A stretch of DNA of 64,000 nt, taken from contig CAIOYC010000009.1 in NCBI GenBank assembly GCA_903862425.1, positions 62,001 through 126,000 of the forward strand, written 5' to 3'. The stretch is from an uncultured Caulobacterales bacterium (GTDB lineage: Bacteria; Pseudomonadota; Alphaproteobacteria; Caulobacterales; Caulobacteraceae). A program made the translations under genes and the position numbers. This document shows, piece after piece, positions 26,285 through 34,819 of the stretch (the stretch's first letter is position 1; every line of letters starts with the position of its first letter). The notes beneath the pieces were generated by a model, which ran no database searches, was not told the origin of the DNA, and saw nothing but the letters and a program-made list of their open reading frames with translations.

Positions 26285-27346
26285 TCACGCGGCTCTGGCT
26301 GCGGCGATCGCGTGCAGGGTCTCCGGCCTGAGGTGGGTATAGCGACGGAGCATCTTCCAGTCCTTGTGCCCGGTCACCAGTGCGACCTGCGGGATTTCGA
26401 AGCCCGCCTCGAACAGCCGGCTGGTGCCCTCGTGGCGAAGATCGTGGAAGTGCAGGTCCTCGATCTTGAGGTCGGCGACCGCCCTCGTGAAGGCCGACCC
26501 TGCGGACTTGTGATGATAGGGAAAAATGCGGTCGTCCATGTTCCCGCGAACCGACCGCTGCTCTTCGATCAGAGCCAGGGCGTCGAAGCCCGATACGGCT
26601 AGGAGCGGGATGCGCTGGTCGTTTCCCTTCTTCTGACGAGGGTCTTTGCGATCGCGGATGGTCAGCATCTTGGTGCGCTCGTTCAGATCGCTCCAGGTGA
26701 CTCGGAAGATCTCTTCCTGACGCATGGCAGTCGCCACGGCGAACTTGATAATCCGGCTCATGGGGATGATCTGGCGAGGATTGCCGTCGAAGAACGCCGC
26801 TAGCCGTTCGAGCTCTTCGTCAGTGGGGCGGCGATCGCGCTCGTTGCCCTTGCCGACCAGCCCCAGACGCTTGAGCGCGATCCGAGCGAGATCGACGGGC
26901 TCGACCCGCACGGGAAGCCCATGAATGGCTGCGGCGTGTGACATGACCAGCTTGATCACGCCGATATCGATGCCGATGGTGACGGGGCCGGCGCCCTGTT
27001 TGGAGCGATCCCGGCCGAACTTGATCAGACGCTCGCGATCAATCTCGACCATGTTCAGTTTGCCAAGCTCGCGCTTGAGCATGGCGAGGGTTGCGTCCTT
27101 GGATCGGCCTGGCGCCTTGCCGACGTCCTTCATGTCCGCGATATGCAGGTCGATCAGCTCTCCGAACGTCTTCAGCTTGGCGACGCGCGATAGGGTAGGG
27201 GTCTCGCCGCGATCGATCTGTCGCTCCGCGTCGATGCCCCAACGCTTGGCGTCTTCGTAGCGGACGAAGTTCTCGCTGATGGAGCGACCCTTGCGGCGAA
27301 CCTGAACCCGCCAGGCGCCGCTTTCTTGTTTGACGATAGAGGCCAT
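26285..27346 (-). CDS. Tyrosine-type site-specific integrase
   Basis: 353-residue phage/island integrase. The N-terminal part has an Arm-binding-like segment (ASIVKQESGAWRVQVRRKGR) and a SAM-like core-binding domain; the catalytic domain shows the family's arginine in ATAMRQEEIFRVTW, HxxR in HDLRHEGTSR, then TGHKDWKMLRRYTHL with the histidine and the catalytic tyrosine. The ATG at 27346 fits the natural N-terminus; a longer frame to 27475 would run through the intergenic region into dusA. It points away from dusA, whose 5' end is 114 bases away. Integrases of this type are known to insert islands at the 5' end of dusA in many Proteobacteria. Confidence 0.93.
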   Translation of the reverse strand: MASIVKQESGAWRVQVRRKGRSISENFVRYEDAKRWGIDAERQIDRGETPTLSRVAKLKTFGELIDLHIADMKDVGKAPGRSKDATLAMLKRELGKLNMVEIDRERLIKFGRDRSKQGAGPVTIGIDIGVIKLVMSHAAAIHGLPVRVEPVDLARIALKRLGLVGKGNERDRRPTDEELERLAAFFDGNPRQIIPMSRIIKFAVATAMRQEEIFRVTWSDLNERTKMLTIRDRKDPRQKKGNDQRIPLLAVSGFDALALIEEQRSVRGNMDDRIFPYHHKSAGSAFTRAVADLKIEDLHFHDLRHEGTSRLFEAGFEIPQVALVTGHKDWKMLRRYTHLRPETLHAIAAARAA

Positions 27347-27351
27347 TTTTG

Positions 27352-27427
27352 CGGTGCAAATCCGGTGCAGTGAGTTGTCGAAGGGCGGCGAAAAGCGTCG
27401 TATTTTGGCGTAAAACGGCGTGCACCG
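27352..27427. repeat. Three copies of heptamer CGGTGCA beside the integrase
   Basis: CGGTGCA occurs at 27352-27358 and 27363-27369 (direct, 11 bases apart) and inverted (TGCACCG) at 27421-27427. Lying between the integrase start and dusA, they may be integrase-binding sites. The first copy extends to CGGTGCAAA, which also occurs at the left island edge (23258-23266). Confidence 0.35.
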
Positions 27428-27460
27428 ATTTCGTACCAACTTTTTGAAGATACTCGAAAA

Positions 27461-28459
27461 TTGCAGCAATATCAATCACATAGATTCGCTGTTGCACCCC
27501 TGATGGACTGGACGGATCGGCATTGCCGCATGTTCCATCGGGCGCTTTCGGGGCGAGCGTTGCTCTACACCGAGATGGTGACGGCGGAGGCTGTGCTGCA
27601 CGGCGACCGCGGCAGGCTGCTCGGCTTCGACCCGGCAGAGCACCCGGTGGCTCTGCAGCTCGGCGGCTCCGACCCGGTGAAGTTGGCGTCCGCGGCGCGG
27701 ATCGGCGCGGACCTTGGTTACGACGAAATCAATCTGAATGTGGGCTGCCCCTCGGACCGGGTACAATCGGGTCGGTTCGGCGCTTGCCTGATGAAGGAGC
27801 CGGACCTTGTGGCCGAATGCATGGCGGCGATGGGCGCCGCGGTTTCCGTACCTGTAACGGTCAAGTGCCGCATCGGCGTGGACGAGCAGGAGCCTGAGGA
27901 GAGCCTCTATGCCATGGTCGACGCCTGCGCGGCGGCCGGGGTCTCTATCTTCGTCGTTCACGCGCGCAAGGCATGGCTCAAGGGGCTGAGTCCCAAGGAG
28001 AACCGGGACATACCGCCGCTCGATTACGGCCTGGTGCAGCGCCTGAAGGCCGACCGGCCCGATCTGACCATCGTGCTGAACGGCGGCATCGAGACTCTGG
28101 ACGCGGCCGAGCGGCATCTTGCCTGGGCCGACGGGGTCATGCTCGGCCGCGCGGCTTATCACACGCCAGGCCTGCTGGCCGAGGTGGACAGCCGGCTATT
28201 CGGCAAGGGCGAAGCGGTAGATGTGCGCTTGGCGCTGGATGCCTACCGCCCTTACATCGCTCGTGCAGTTGAAAGCGGGACAAACTTCTATGCCATAGCG
28301 CGGCATATGCTCGGGCTGTTTTCGGGGCGACCCGGCGCCCGCGCTTGGCGGCGCATCCTGACCGTGGAAGGTGTCAAGGCAGGCGCGGGGCTCGAGGTGC
28401 TGGACCGTGCGCTGGCGGAGGTGGGGCATTCGTCACAGCCTGCCTTAACCCCTTCGTAA
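27461..28459 (+). CDS. dusA: tRNA-dihydrouridine synthase A
   Basis: 332-residue FMN enzyme that reduces uridine 20/20a in the tRNA D-loop. The start of the TIM barrel is HRFAVAPLMDWTDRHCR; the catalytic cysteine lies in NVGCPSDRVQSGRFGACLM; HARKAWLKGLSPKENR is the DusA signature. The only in-frame initiation codon that keeps the conserved VAPLMD strand is TTG 27461, with no strong ribosome-binding site. This fits insertion of the adjacent island at the dusA 5' end, which swaps the native start and upstream region. The enzyme itself looks intact. Its promoter now probably lies in the 114 bases before it. Confidence 0.93.
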   Translation: MQQYQSHRFAVAPLMDWTDRHCRMFHRALSGRALLYTEMVTAEAVLHGDRGRLLGFDPAEHPVALQLGGSDPVKLASAARIGADLGYDEINLNVGCPSDRVQSGRFGACLMKEPDLVAECMAAMGAAVSVPVTVKCRIGVDEQEPEESLYAMVDACAAAGVSIFVVHARKAWLKGLSPKENRDIPPLDYGLVQRLKADRPDLTIVLNGGIETLDAAERHLAWADGVMLGRAAYHTPGLLAEVDSRLFGKGEAVDVRLALDAYRPYIARAVESGTNFYAIARHMLGLFSGRPGARAWRRILTVEGVKAGAGLEVLDRALAEVGHSSQPALTPS

Positions 28460-28533
28460 GCCGCCGCCGCGATGCCTTCGGAACTCGGCTGAATCTTCAA
28501 CGTTGCGGGGTTGTCGGGCGACGGAGGCTGGGG

Positions 28534-29211
28534 ATGAAGCTCGTTTGGGTAGGCTTGGCGGCGGTGGCGCTCGCGGGGGTCGGTGGCGCGGCGAACGCGC
28601 AGGACTGGATGAACAAGGATCGGTGGGCCGTAGGCACCACCATTGGCACCGACGGTTTTGGTGGCGATATAAAGTATTCGGTTTCACCCCAGTTCGTACT
28701 TCGAGCACGGGGCGCGGGGCTGGGCTTCAGCCACAGCGAGAATGACAGCGGCATCCACTATTCGGGCAAGGTGAAGTTCGCCACTGGCGGCGCGTTCATC
28801 GACTGGCACCCCTTCAGCAATGGCTTTTTGATTAGTGGCGGCGTGGTCGCCGGCGATCGCAAGGTCGATCTCAGCGGAACGCCTACCAGCAACGTGACCC
28901 TGTTCGGCAATACCTACACACCGGCCCAGATCGGCAACGTGTCCGGTCGCGCCAAGCTTGATACGGCGGCCGGTTTCCTTGGCCTTGGCTACGACTCGAC
29001 GTTCTCGCGTCGTGGACCGATCGGCATCAGTGTCCTGGCAGGCGTGCAGCTTTCCAGCAGCCCCAAGGTCCGGCTGAGTTCGACAGGGCTTCTCGCCACG
29101 ACGCCTCAACTGCAGGCCGACCTCATCAAGGAGGAGGCGGAACTGCGCGACGACCTCAAATTCGCCCGGTACTACCCGGCGATCTCCGTCGGCCTCAGTT
29201 ACCGGTTCTAA
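28534..29211 (+). CDS. OmpW-like small outer-membrane beta-barrel protein
   Basis: 225-residue exported protein. Residues 1-22 form a signal peptide ending AANA before QDW. The mature part alternates hydrophobic and polar residues as in small beta-barrels (FVLRARGAGLGFS, GAFIDWHPFSNGFLISGGVV) and ends with the aromatic terminus SVGLSYRF expected for BAM recognition. An extended loop rich in T and N lies near residue 125. The ATG at 28534 has GGAG seven bases upstream. Related annotations call such proteins outer membrane beta-barrel or OmpW family; the ligand is unknown. Its end overlaps the convergent protease gene by four bases. Confidence 0.75.
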   Translation: MKLVWVGLAAVALAGVGGAANAQDWMNKDRWAVGTTIGTDGFGGDIKYSVSPQFVLRARGAGLGFSHSENDSGIHYSGKVKFATGGAFIDWHPFSNGFLISGGVVAGDRKVDLSGTPTSNVTLFGNTYTPAQIGNVSGRAKLDTAAGFLGLGYDSTFSRRGPIGISVLAGVQLSSSPKVRLSSTGLLATTPQLQADLIKEEAELRDDLKFARYYPAISVGLSYRF

Positions 29212-29681
29212 CGACGCAGGATCAGGGTTTCGGGTGTCGCTTCGATCCGGGAGAGGCGGCCGAGGAAGCTCATACCGAGCAAGGACGTCTTGGGGCCGTC
29301 CTTCAGAACCAGGGCCTTGACCTCGCGTACAGTCGCGCCGCCAACATCGATGCGGCTGAGGATGACGGGCGCCGCCCTGACCTCGCCCTGGGCGGTGAAG
29401 ACGGGGCGGGAATAGACCAGCTTCTCGGGTTGTAGTCCAAGGCGGCGGGCATCGTTGGCGCTCAACGCCACGGTGGAAGCGCCAGTATCGATCAGGAAGC
29501 GTATCTTCGCTTGCTTTATGTCGGTGAAGGTCATGGCTTCCGCCCAATAGTGACCATCGGCGCTGCGTGGGATGGCCGGCGCAATCTCGGTTCGGGCGCG
29601 GGCCACTGCGATCACCCCGCCGCCGGCTAGTAAGGCCGAAAGGGTCGCGACGGCCAGCACCGTAATTCTATTGAGCAGCAT
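29208..29681 (-). CDS. Retropepsin-like aspartic protease (TIGR02281-type)
   Basis: 157-residue single-domain aspartyl protease with an N-terminal membrane anchor or signal segment (residues 8-28). The catalytic motif is FLIDTGAST (about residues 62-70), with the second retropepsin signature near the end (TSLLGMSFLGRL). These proteins act as dimers in the periplasm or at the membrane in alphaproteobacteria; substrates are mostly unknown. Convergent with the OmpW-like gene. Confidence 0.88.
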   Translation of the reverse strand: MLLNRITVLAVATLSALLAGGGVIAVARARTEIAPAIPRSADGHYWAEAMTFTDIKQAKIRFLIDTGASTVALSANDARRLGLQPEKLVYSRPVFTAQGEVRAAPVILSRIDVGGATVREVKALVLKDGPKTSLLGMSFLGRLSRIEATPETLILRR

Positions 29682-29763
29682 GCAGCTTTCAGCCTGGGCC
29701 GCGGCCGTTTCTGGGCCACCGGGCGCACCCTATCCCGCGCGGCTTTCGATCCCGTGAATCGGC

Positions 29764-29970
29764 CTAGCCGAGTTTTTCGGGACTAATCCGGCTGCGTCGT
29801 GCGGGAAGGGCGATCATCAGGGCGTCGCGCTCCGCATCGCTGTACCGCGCCCAACCTGCGATCTCTGGCAGTGTGCGAAAGCAGCCAAGGCATAGACCGC
29901 TCTCGCCATCGACCATGCAGGTCTTGACGCAGGGCGTCCGGATCGGCCTCGGCGGGGCGAGGTCGCTCAC
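29764..29970 (-). CDS. DUF1289-family small cysteine-rich protein
   Basis: 68-residue protein of the DUF1289 family. It carries TPCVKTCMVDGESGLCLGCFRT, with four cysteines (C14, C18, C27, C30) in a likely metal-binding knuckle, then the family's EIAGWARYSDAERDALM helix. The GTG start overlaps the stop of the upstream thioesterase gene (GTGA), so translation is coupled. Function unknown; its frequent position near thioesterases is known, but no role is established. Confidence 0.88.
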   Translation of the reverse strand: MSDLAPPRPIRTPCVKTCMVDGESGLCLGCFRTLPEIAGWARYSDAERDALMIALPARRSRISPEKLG

Positions 29971-30443
29971 GCCACACCGTCGGGGATGGCGTAGGCGACG
30001 GTGGACTGGGCGTAAGGCGCGCCTATGTCGCCTCCGTGGATAAGCACGTCCGCGGTGGCGATCCTGCGGCCCAGCCGCAGCAGACGCGCTTCAGCCTTAA
30101 GGTCCCCGGGGCGGGCAGGGCGCAGGAAATGCATGGTCAGAGAGGTTGTCACCGCCATGGGCACTTCGCCGATATGGGCCAGCACCATGGCGTAGACGGC
30201 GTGATCGGCGATGCCCATCAGCGTCGGGCCCGAGACCGCACCGCCTGGACGTGTATGCGCCTCGCCGCAGTTGCGGGTCAGAACCAGCCGCCGCGGCTCG
30301 AGCTCGGTGACCATGCCGAAATTGGTCGGATCGGCGCCAGGGAAGGCGCTCAGCAAGAAGGCGTTGAGAGATCGTGTATCCATTCGCAAGCGATCCGCGG
30401 AAGGCGGGGGCATGGGCTGCGATGCGGCTGAAGTCTTGGTCAC
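29967..30443 (-). CDS. PaaI-like hotdog-fold thioesterase
   Basis: 158-residue hotdog thioesterase. The active-site helix region reads HTRPGGAVSGPTLMGIADHAVYAMV (about 62-86, in two parts), with the family's aspartate in ADHA, and the second strand LTMHFLRPARPGDL. The GTG at 30443 is supported by AAGGAG six bases upstream. It is in an operon with the DUF1289 gene. Hydrolyses acyl-CoA thioesters, probably short-chain or aryl, but the substrate is not known. Confidence 0.87.
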   Translation of the reverse strand: MTKTSAASQPMPPPSADRLRMDTRSLNAFLLSAFPGADPTNFGMVTELEPRRLVLTRNCGEAHTRPGGAVSGPTLMGIADHAVYAMVLAHIGEVPMAVTTSLTMHFLRPARPGDLKAEARLLRLGRRIATADVLIHGGDIGAPYAQSTVAYAIPDGVA

Positions 30444-30642
30444 GGGCGCTCCTTAGCACCGGCGCCGCCGGCGCGCGAGACTCGACGCAAAACAAGTTAC
30501 AAAGCATTCATTTAATCGTTCATCTTCATGACGCTTGTGTTATGTAATAAAATGACCTGCATTTAACTTGGATCGTGCGTCAGATGGGCGCATCAAATGA
30601 CTGTCCTTGAGACGCCCCTCTATCAAGAACAGGAACTTGATC

Positions 30643-30987
30643 ATGCTTCGCTCTGCCTTTGCTTCTATCACATTCGCCGCAGCCATTACTGTTGCCGGTG
30701 TCGCCGGCATGGTGTCGCCCGCCTCAGCAGCTGATCGTACCGAGATGAATGACAGCACTTATATCGCCATCGCCCATTGCGCCGGCGTCAGCGAGGGGCT
30801 GGGCGCGGACGCTTCCGGCTTCGACAAGGTCCTGTCGGACCAGGATGTGGGCCGCCAAAGCGTCGTGCTGGAGCGCGCCAAGCAGGTGCGTGACCAAACC
30901 GCCAGCAACGCGCGCCGCGCCGGCGCTGACACCAAGGGTCACCTCCAAGCCGAGTTGGACGGCGCCTGCAGGGCCTATCTGAACTAG
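30643..30987 (+). CDS. Small secreted protein of unknown function
   Basis: 114-residue protein with a clear signal peptide (LRSAFASITFAAAITVAGVAGMVSPASA, cleavage before ADRTE). The mature part of about 85 residues is helical, with two cysteines (in AHCAGV and GACRAYLN) that could form a disulfide. The ATG at 30643 follows AGGAAC. I do not recognise a family. It stands alone upstream of the acyl-CoA dehydrogenase operon. Confidence 0.7.
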   Translation: MLRSAFASITFAAAITVAGVAGMVSPASAADRTEMNDSTYIAIAHCAGVSEGLGADASGFDKVLSDQDVGRQSVVLERAKQVRDQTASNARRAGADTKGHLQAELDGACRAYLN

Positions 30988-31103
30988 GCCGACCAAACTA
31001 AAGTTGACGTTGACGCACGCGTCACTCTTGCCAAGGGGGTAAGCCCCCTTACAATTCTCCCACCGCCGCGGACGACCCCAGCGCGGCGGGTGGGAGAACC
31101 GCT

Positions 31104-32318
31104 ATGAACCTCGATTTCGCCCCCGAAGACGTTGCTTTCCGCGACGAGGTGCGGACCTTCATCGCCGAGAACTATCCGGCCGAACTGCGCGGCAAGCAGG
31201 ATGAGGGCGAGGAGATGTCCAAGGAAGACTTCCTCTCCTGGCACAAGATTCTGGCCAAGAAGGGCTGGGTCGCGCCGTCGTGGCCAAAAGCGCTGGGCGG
31301 CACGGGCTGGACCCCCACCCAGAAGTACATCTGGTCCGAAGAACAGGCCCGTGCGGATACCATCCCGATCCTGCCCTTCGGCATCAACATGGTCAGCCCG
31401 GTGATCTACACCTTCGGCACGGACGAGCAGAAGAAGAAGTTCCTGCCCGCGACCTACAATGGCGAGATCTGGTGGTGCCAGGGCTATTCGGAGCCGGGCG
31501 CGGGGTCTGACCTCGCCGGCCTGTCCACCCGCGCCGAGCGCATCACCGGCGACGACGGCAAGGAATATTACTTGGTCAACGGCCAGAAGACCTGGACCAC
31601 CCTGGCCCAGCACGCGGACTGGGGCTTCTTCCTCGTCCGAACCGACCCGACCGCCAAGAAGCAGGAGGGCATCTCCTTCCTGCTGATCGACATGAAGACG
31701 CCCGGCATCACCGTGCGCCCGCTGATCACCATCGACGGCGCGCACGAGGTCAACGAGGTGTTCCTGGAGAATGTGAAGGTGCCGGTGGAGAACCGCATCT
31801 TCGACGAAAACAAGGGCTGGACAGCAGCCAAGTTCCTCCTCGCCCACGAGCGATCGGGTATCGCGGGCGTAGCGCGCTCCAAGCGCGGCATAGAGCGCCT
31901 GCGCGGCATCGCCTCGACCCAGCCGGGCGACGACGGCGAGCCTCTGCTCAGCGATCCCATGTTCAAGCGCAAGGTGGCCGAACTCGAGATCGACCTGACC
32001 GCGCTGGAATACACCGAACTGCGCACCCTGGCAGGCGAAGCCCAGGGCAAGGGACCCGGCGTGGAGTCCTCTCTGCTCAAGATCAAGGGCACCGAGATCG
32101 GCCAGCGCCTCACTGATCTGGTGCTGGAGGCCGCCGGCCACTATGGCGCGCCCTATTTCCGCGGCTTCCCGAAGGAAGGCGGCAACGCCCTTCCCATCGG
32201 ACCCGACTTCGCTGCCCGCGCCGCGCCGACCTATTTCAACATGCGCAAGACCTCGATCTTCGGCGGCTCCAACGAAATCCAGCGAAACATCATCGCCAAG
32301 ATGGTGCTTGGGCTTTAG
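31104..32318 (+). CDS. Acyl-CoA dehydrogenase (large-type)
   Basis: 404-residue FAD-dependent acyl-CoA dehydrogenase. The N-terminal helical domain begins NLDFAPEDVAFRDEVRTFI; the beta-domain contains WWCQGYSEPGAGSDLAGLST, the standard FAD/substrate-binding signature; the C-terminal domain ends with TSIFGGSNEIQRNIIAKMVLGL. GGGAG precedes the ATG. It is followed 62 bases later by a second acyl-CoA dehydrogenase, a pairing seen in steroid and fatty-acid side-chain degradation (FadE heteromers), so the two proteins may form an alpha2beta2 complex. Chain length specificity unknown. Confidence 0.93.
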   Translation: MNLDFAPEDVAFRDEVRTFIAENYPAELRGKQDEGEEMSKEDFLSWHKILAKKGWVAPSWPKALGGTGWTPTQKYIWSEEQARADTIPILPFGINMVSPVIYTFGTDEQKKKFLPATYNGEIWWCQGYSEPGAGSDLAGLSTRAERITGDDGKEYYLVNGQKTWTTLAQHADWGFFLVRTDPTAKKQEGISFLLIDMKTPGITVRPLITIDGAHEVNEVFLENVKVPVENRIFDENKGWTAAKFLLAHERSGIAGVARSKRGIERLRGIASTQPGDDGEPLLSDPMFKRKVAELEIDLTALEYTELRTLAGEAQGKGPGVESSLLKIKGTEIGQRLTDLVLEAAGHYGAPYFRGFPKEGGNALPIGPDFAARAAPTYFNMRKTSIFGGSNEIQRNIIAKMVLGL

Positions 32319-32380
32319 GGCTTGGGCCTCTAAGAACCGTACCGAACTTTCGACACGAAACGCGCCTCGGGAGGGCCGCT

Positions 32381-33511
32381 GTGGATTTTAATTTTACCGA
32401 AGACCAGACGATGCTGCGCGACTCGATCGCGCGCTATCTGCAGGATCGCTACGACTTCGACACCCGCCGCAAGGTTGTCGCCTCCGAGAGCGGCTGGCGT
32501 CCTGAGGTGTGGAAGGCCTTCGCCGAGGAACTCGGCATCCTGGGCGCTCCATTCAGCGAGGAGCATGGCGGCTTCGGCGGCGGCGCGATCGAGAACATGA
32601 TCGTCATGGAAGAGGTGGGCAAGGCGCTCGTGATCGAGCCCTATCTGTCGACCGTCGTGATCGGCGGCGGTTTCGCTAAGCACTCGGGCTTCGCCGGCGC
32701 GTCGGACCTGATCGGCGGCATCATCGGCGGTGAGACGATCATCGCTTTCGCCTATGCCGAGCCGCAGGGCCGCTACAATCTGGCCGACCTGAAGACCACG
32801 GCCAAGAAGGACGGTGCCGGCTATACCCTCACCGGCCACAAGGCGGTGGTGTGGGGCGCGCCCTGGGCCACCCATTACATCGTCACTGCCCGTACAGGCG
32901 GGAGCCAGAAGGAGACCTCGGGCGTCGGCGTCTTCCTGGTGGAGGCGAGCGCTTCGGGCATCACCCGCCGCGACTATCCCACCGTGGACGGAAGCCGCGC
33001 GTCGGAAATCCAGTTCGACAACACCCCCGGCATCCTGATCGCCGACGACGCCTATGGCCTGGTCGAGCAGGTGACGGACGAAGCCATCGCCGCCCTGTGC
33101 GCCGAGGCCGTGGGCGTGCAGCGCAAGCTGCACGAAGGCACCCTCGACTACACCAAGCAGCGCAAGCAGTTCGGCGCCCCGATCGCTTCCTTCCAGGTGC
33201 TCCAGCACCGGATGGTGGACATGTTCATGAACCTCGAGCAGTCGGTCTCCATGACTTATATGGCCACGCTGAAGCTCGGCGAAGACGCCGAGGAGCGCGG
33301 CAAGGCTGTGTCTTCGGCCAAGGTTCATATCGGCCGCGCCAACAAGTTCCTCGGCCAGAACGCCATCCAGCTGCACGGCGGCATGGGCATGACCGACGAG
33401 CTGGCCATCGGCCACTACTTCAAACGCGCCACCATGATCGAGGGCCTGTTCGGCTCGGTGGATCACCATCTGAAGCGCTACGAGACCCTGTCCTTCGGTA
33501 AGGCCGCCTAG
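32381..33511 (+). CDS. Acyl-CoA dehydrogenase (partner subunit)
   Basis: 376-residue acyl-CoA dehydrogenase starting at GTG with GGGAGGG upstream. It opens DFNFTEDQTMLRDSIARYL and ends with GMGMTDELAIGHYFKRATMIEGLFG in the C-terminal helical domain. The central FAD signature is weaker than in the upstream protein (IIAFAYAEPQGRYNLADL), as is common in the second member of such pairs. Together they probably form one heteromeric dehydrogenase. A strong terminator follows at 33541. Confidence 0.92.
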   Translation: MDFNFTEDQTMLRDSIARYLQDRYDFDTRRKVVASESGWRPEVWKAFAEELGILGAPFSEEHGGFGGGAIENMIVMEEVGKALVIEPYLSTVVIGGGFAKHSGFAGASDLIGGIIGGETIIAFAYAEPQGRYNLADLKTTAKKDGAGYTLTGHKAVVWGAPWATHYIVTARTGGSQKETSGVGVFLVEASASGITRRDYPTVDGSRASEIQFDNTPGILIADDAYGLVEQVTDEAIAALCAEAVGVQRKLHEGTLDYTKQRKQFGAPIASFQVLQHRMVDMFMNLEQSVSMTYMATLKLGEDAEERGKAVSSAKVHIGRANKFLGQNAIQLHGGMGMTDELAIGHYFKRATMIEGLFGSVDHHLKRYETLSFGKAA

Positions 33512-33540
33512 CCAACCCACTGATCTGAAGATCCTTTCCA

Positions 33541-33570
33541 GCCCGTCCCGCATACGCGGGGCGGGCTTTT
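33541..33570 (+). terminator. Rho-independent terminator after the acyl-CoA dehydrogenase pair
   Basis: 11-bp stem (33541-33551 with 33556-33566, one G-U pair), 4-base loop, then TTTT. Confidence 0.85.
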
Positions 33571-33762
33571 GCTTGTCTTGCGCACCTCTGCGACATTGTG
33601 ACATTTGTATGTATAATGCTCCGAACCCTGACGTATTCGGCTTGACGTTTCGCGAGCTTGAGCGCATTTGTTTCTACGACGCGACGACTGGGAGGGTGAG
33701 AACCCCTGAGAGCCGCTCCGTGTCTCTTTCTGGCAACGACCGCTGGTCAAGGAGACATAGCC

Positions 33763-33897
33763 ATGAACACTCAAACCCCGCTGAAGAGCGCCCTCCTGTC
33801 GTTCTTCCAGATCGGCGTCATGCCGCCTCATCGCGGTTCCTATGATTACGAGCCGCCGCGCCCCGTTTCCGCCAATCCGATCAGAACCAAGCGTTGA
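33763..33897 (+). CDS. 44-residue protein of unknown function
   Basis: Small frame MNTQTPLKSALLSFFQIGVM followed by PPHRGSYDYEPPRPVSANPIRTKR. It is framed like a real gene: AAGGAG seven bases before the ATG, TATAAT at 33612-33617 as a possible -10 element, and a perfect hairpin terminator just after the stop. The 150-base leader is long for such a small gene and may hold control elements. The N-terminal half is hydrophobic-amphipathic and the C-terminal half proline- and arginine-rich. I recognise no family. Confidence 0.65.
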   Translation: MNTQTPLKSALLSFFQIGVMPPHRGSYDYEPPRPVSANPIRTKR

Positions 33898-33922
33898 ACG
33901 CCGGCGTCTGATCCGGTCATCG

Positions 33923-33952
33923 AGGCCCTCCGGTTCGCCGGAGGGCCTTTTT
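33923..33952 (+). terminator. Rho-independent terminator after the 44-codon gene
   Basis: Perfect 11-bp stem AGGCCCTCCGG / CCGGAGGGCCT with a stable TTCG tetraloop, followed by TTTT. Confidence 0.9.
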
Positions 33953-34008
33953 CGTTGCGGGCCCCGCCGCCGCCCTCTACCCAAACCGCCAACGGAGGAG
34001 GGAACCCG

Positions 34009-34806
34009 ATGAGCCTGATAACCCTGGAACGTCACGGCCCCGTGGCGGTGATGACCTTGAACCGGCCCGAGAGCCTGAACGCCCTGGGCGCTCCCGGCGA
34101 CGGCGACCAGGTCCGCGCGGCCTGTGAAGAGGTCAATGCCGACCAGTCGATCCGCTGTGTGATCCTCACCGGCGCCGGCCGCGCCTTCTCTGCAGGCGGC
34201 GATGTGAAGGCGATGAAGAACCGCGAGGGCGCTTTCGGCGGCGGCGGCGTGGGCATCCGCGACAACTACCGCAACAACATCCACCGCGTGGTGCGCTCGG
34301 TGTACGGGCTCGAAGTGCCGAGCATCGCGGCCATCAACGGCGCCGCCATCGGACTCGGCTGCGACGTTGCCTGCATGTGCGACATCCGCATCGCTTCCGA
34401 CACCGCCAAGCTCGGCGTCACCTTCCTGAAGCTCGGCATCATCCCCGGCGACGGCGGCGCGTGGCTGCTGCCTCGCATCGTCGGCATGAGCCGGGCCTCC
34501 GAACTGCTGTTCACCGGCGACGTGATCGACGCCAAGACTGCCGCTGAGTGGGGCCTAGTCTCCAAGGCCGTGCCGCACGAGACGCTGATGGACGAGGCCA
34601 TGGCCCTAGCGACGCGGATAGCGCAGCAGCCTCCCCACGCATTGCGCCTGGCCAAGAACCTCCTGCGGCACGGCCAGACCGCGACCTACGACGTCATCAT
34701 GGACATGAGCGCCGCCGCCCAAGCTATCTCCCACCTGACCGAAGACCATATGGAGGGCGTCGACGCCTTGCTGGAAAAGCGCCCTCCGGTGTTCAAGGGC
34801 CGCTGA
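34009..34806 (+). CDS. Enoyl-CoA hydratase/isomerase family protein
   Basis: 265-residue crotonase-fold enzyme of beta-oxidation. It has the oxyanion-hole segments AFSAGGDVKAM (about 60-70) and INGAAIGLGCDVACMCDIRIAS (two parts, about 105-125), and the acidic residue region LGIIPGDGGAWLLPRIVG where hydratases carry one of two catalytic glutamates; only a subset is conserved, so isomerase or another crotonase activity is possible. GGAGGAGGG precedes the ATG at 34009. It sits in a fatty-acid oxidation neighbourhood. Confidence 0.9.
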   Translation: MSLITLERHGPVAVMTLNRPESLNALGAPGDGDQVRAACEEVNADQSIRCVILTGAGRAFSAGGDVKAMKNREGAFGGGGVGIRDNYRNNIHRVVRSVYGLEVPSIAAINGAAIGLGCDVACMCDIRIASDTAKLGVTFLKLGIIPGDGGAWLLPRIVGMSRASELLFTGDVIDAKTAAEWGLVSKAVPHETLMDEAMALATRIAQQPPHALRLAKNLLRHGQTATYDVIMDMSAAAQAISHLTEDHMEGVDALLEKRPPVFKGR

Positions 34807-34819
34807 GCCGTGAGGCTCG

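Noticed and set aside
30984-32141. 385-codon minus-strand frame
   Set aside because: Antisense to the acyl-CoA dehydrogenase gene, which has clear FAD motifs.
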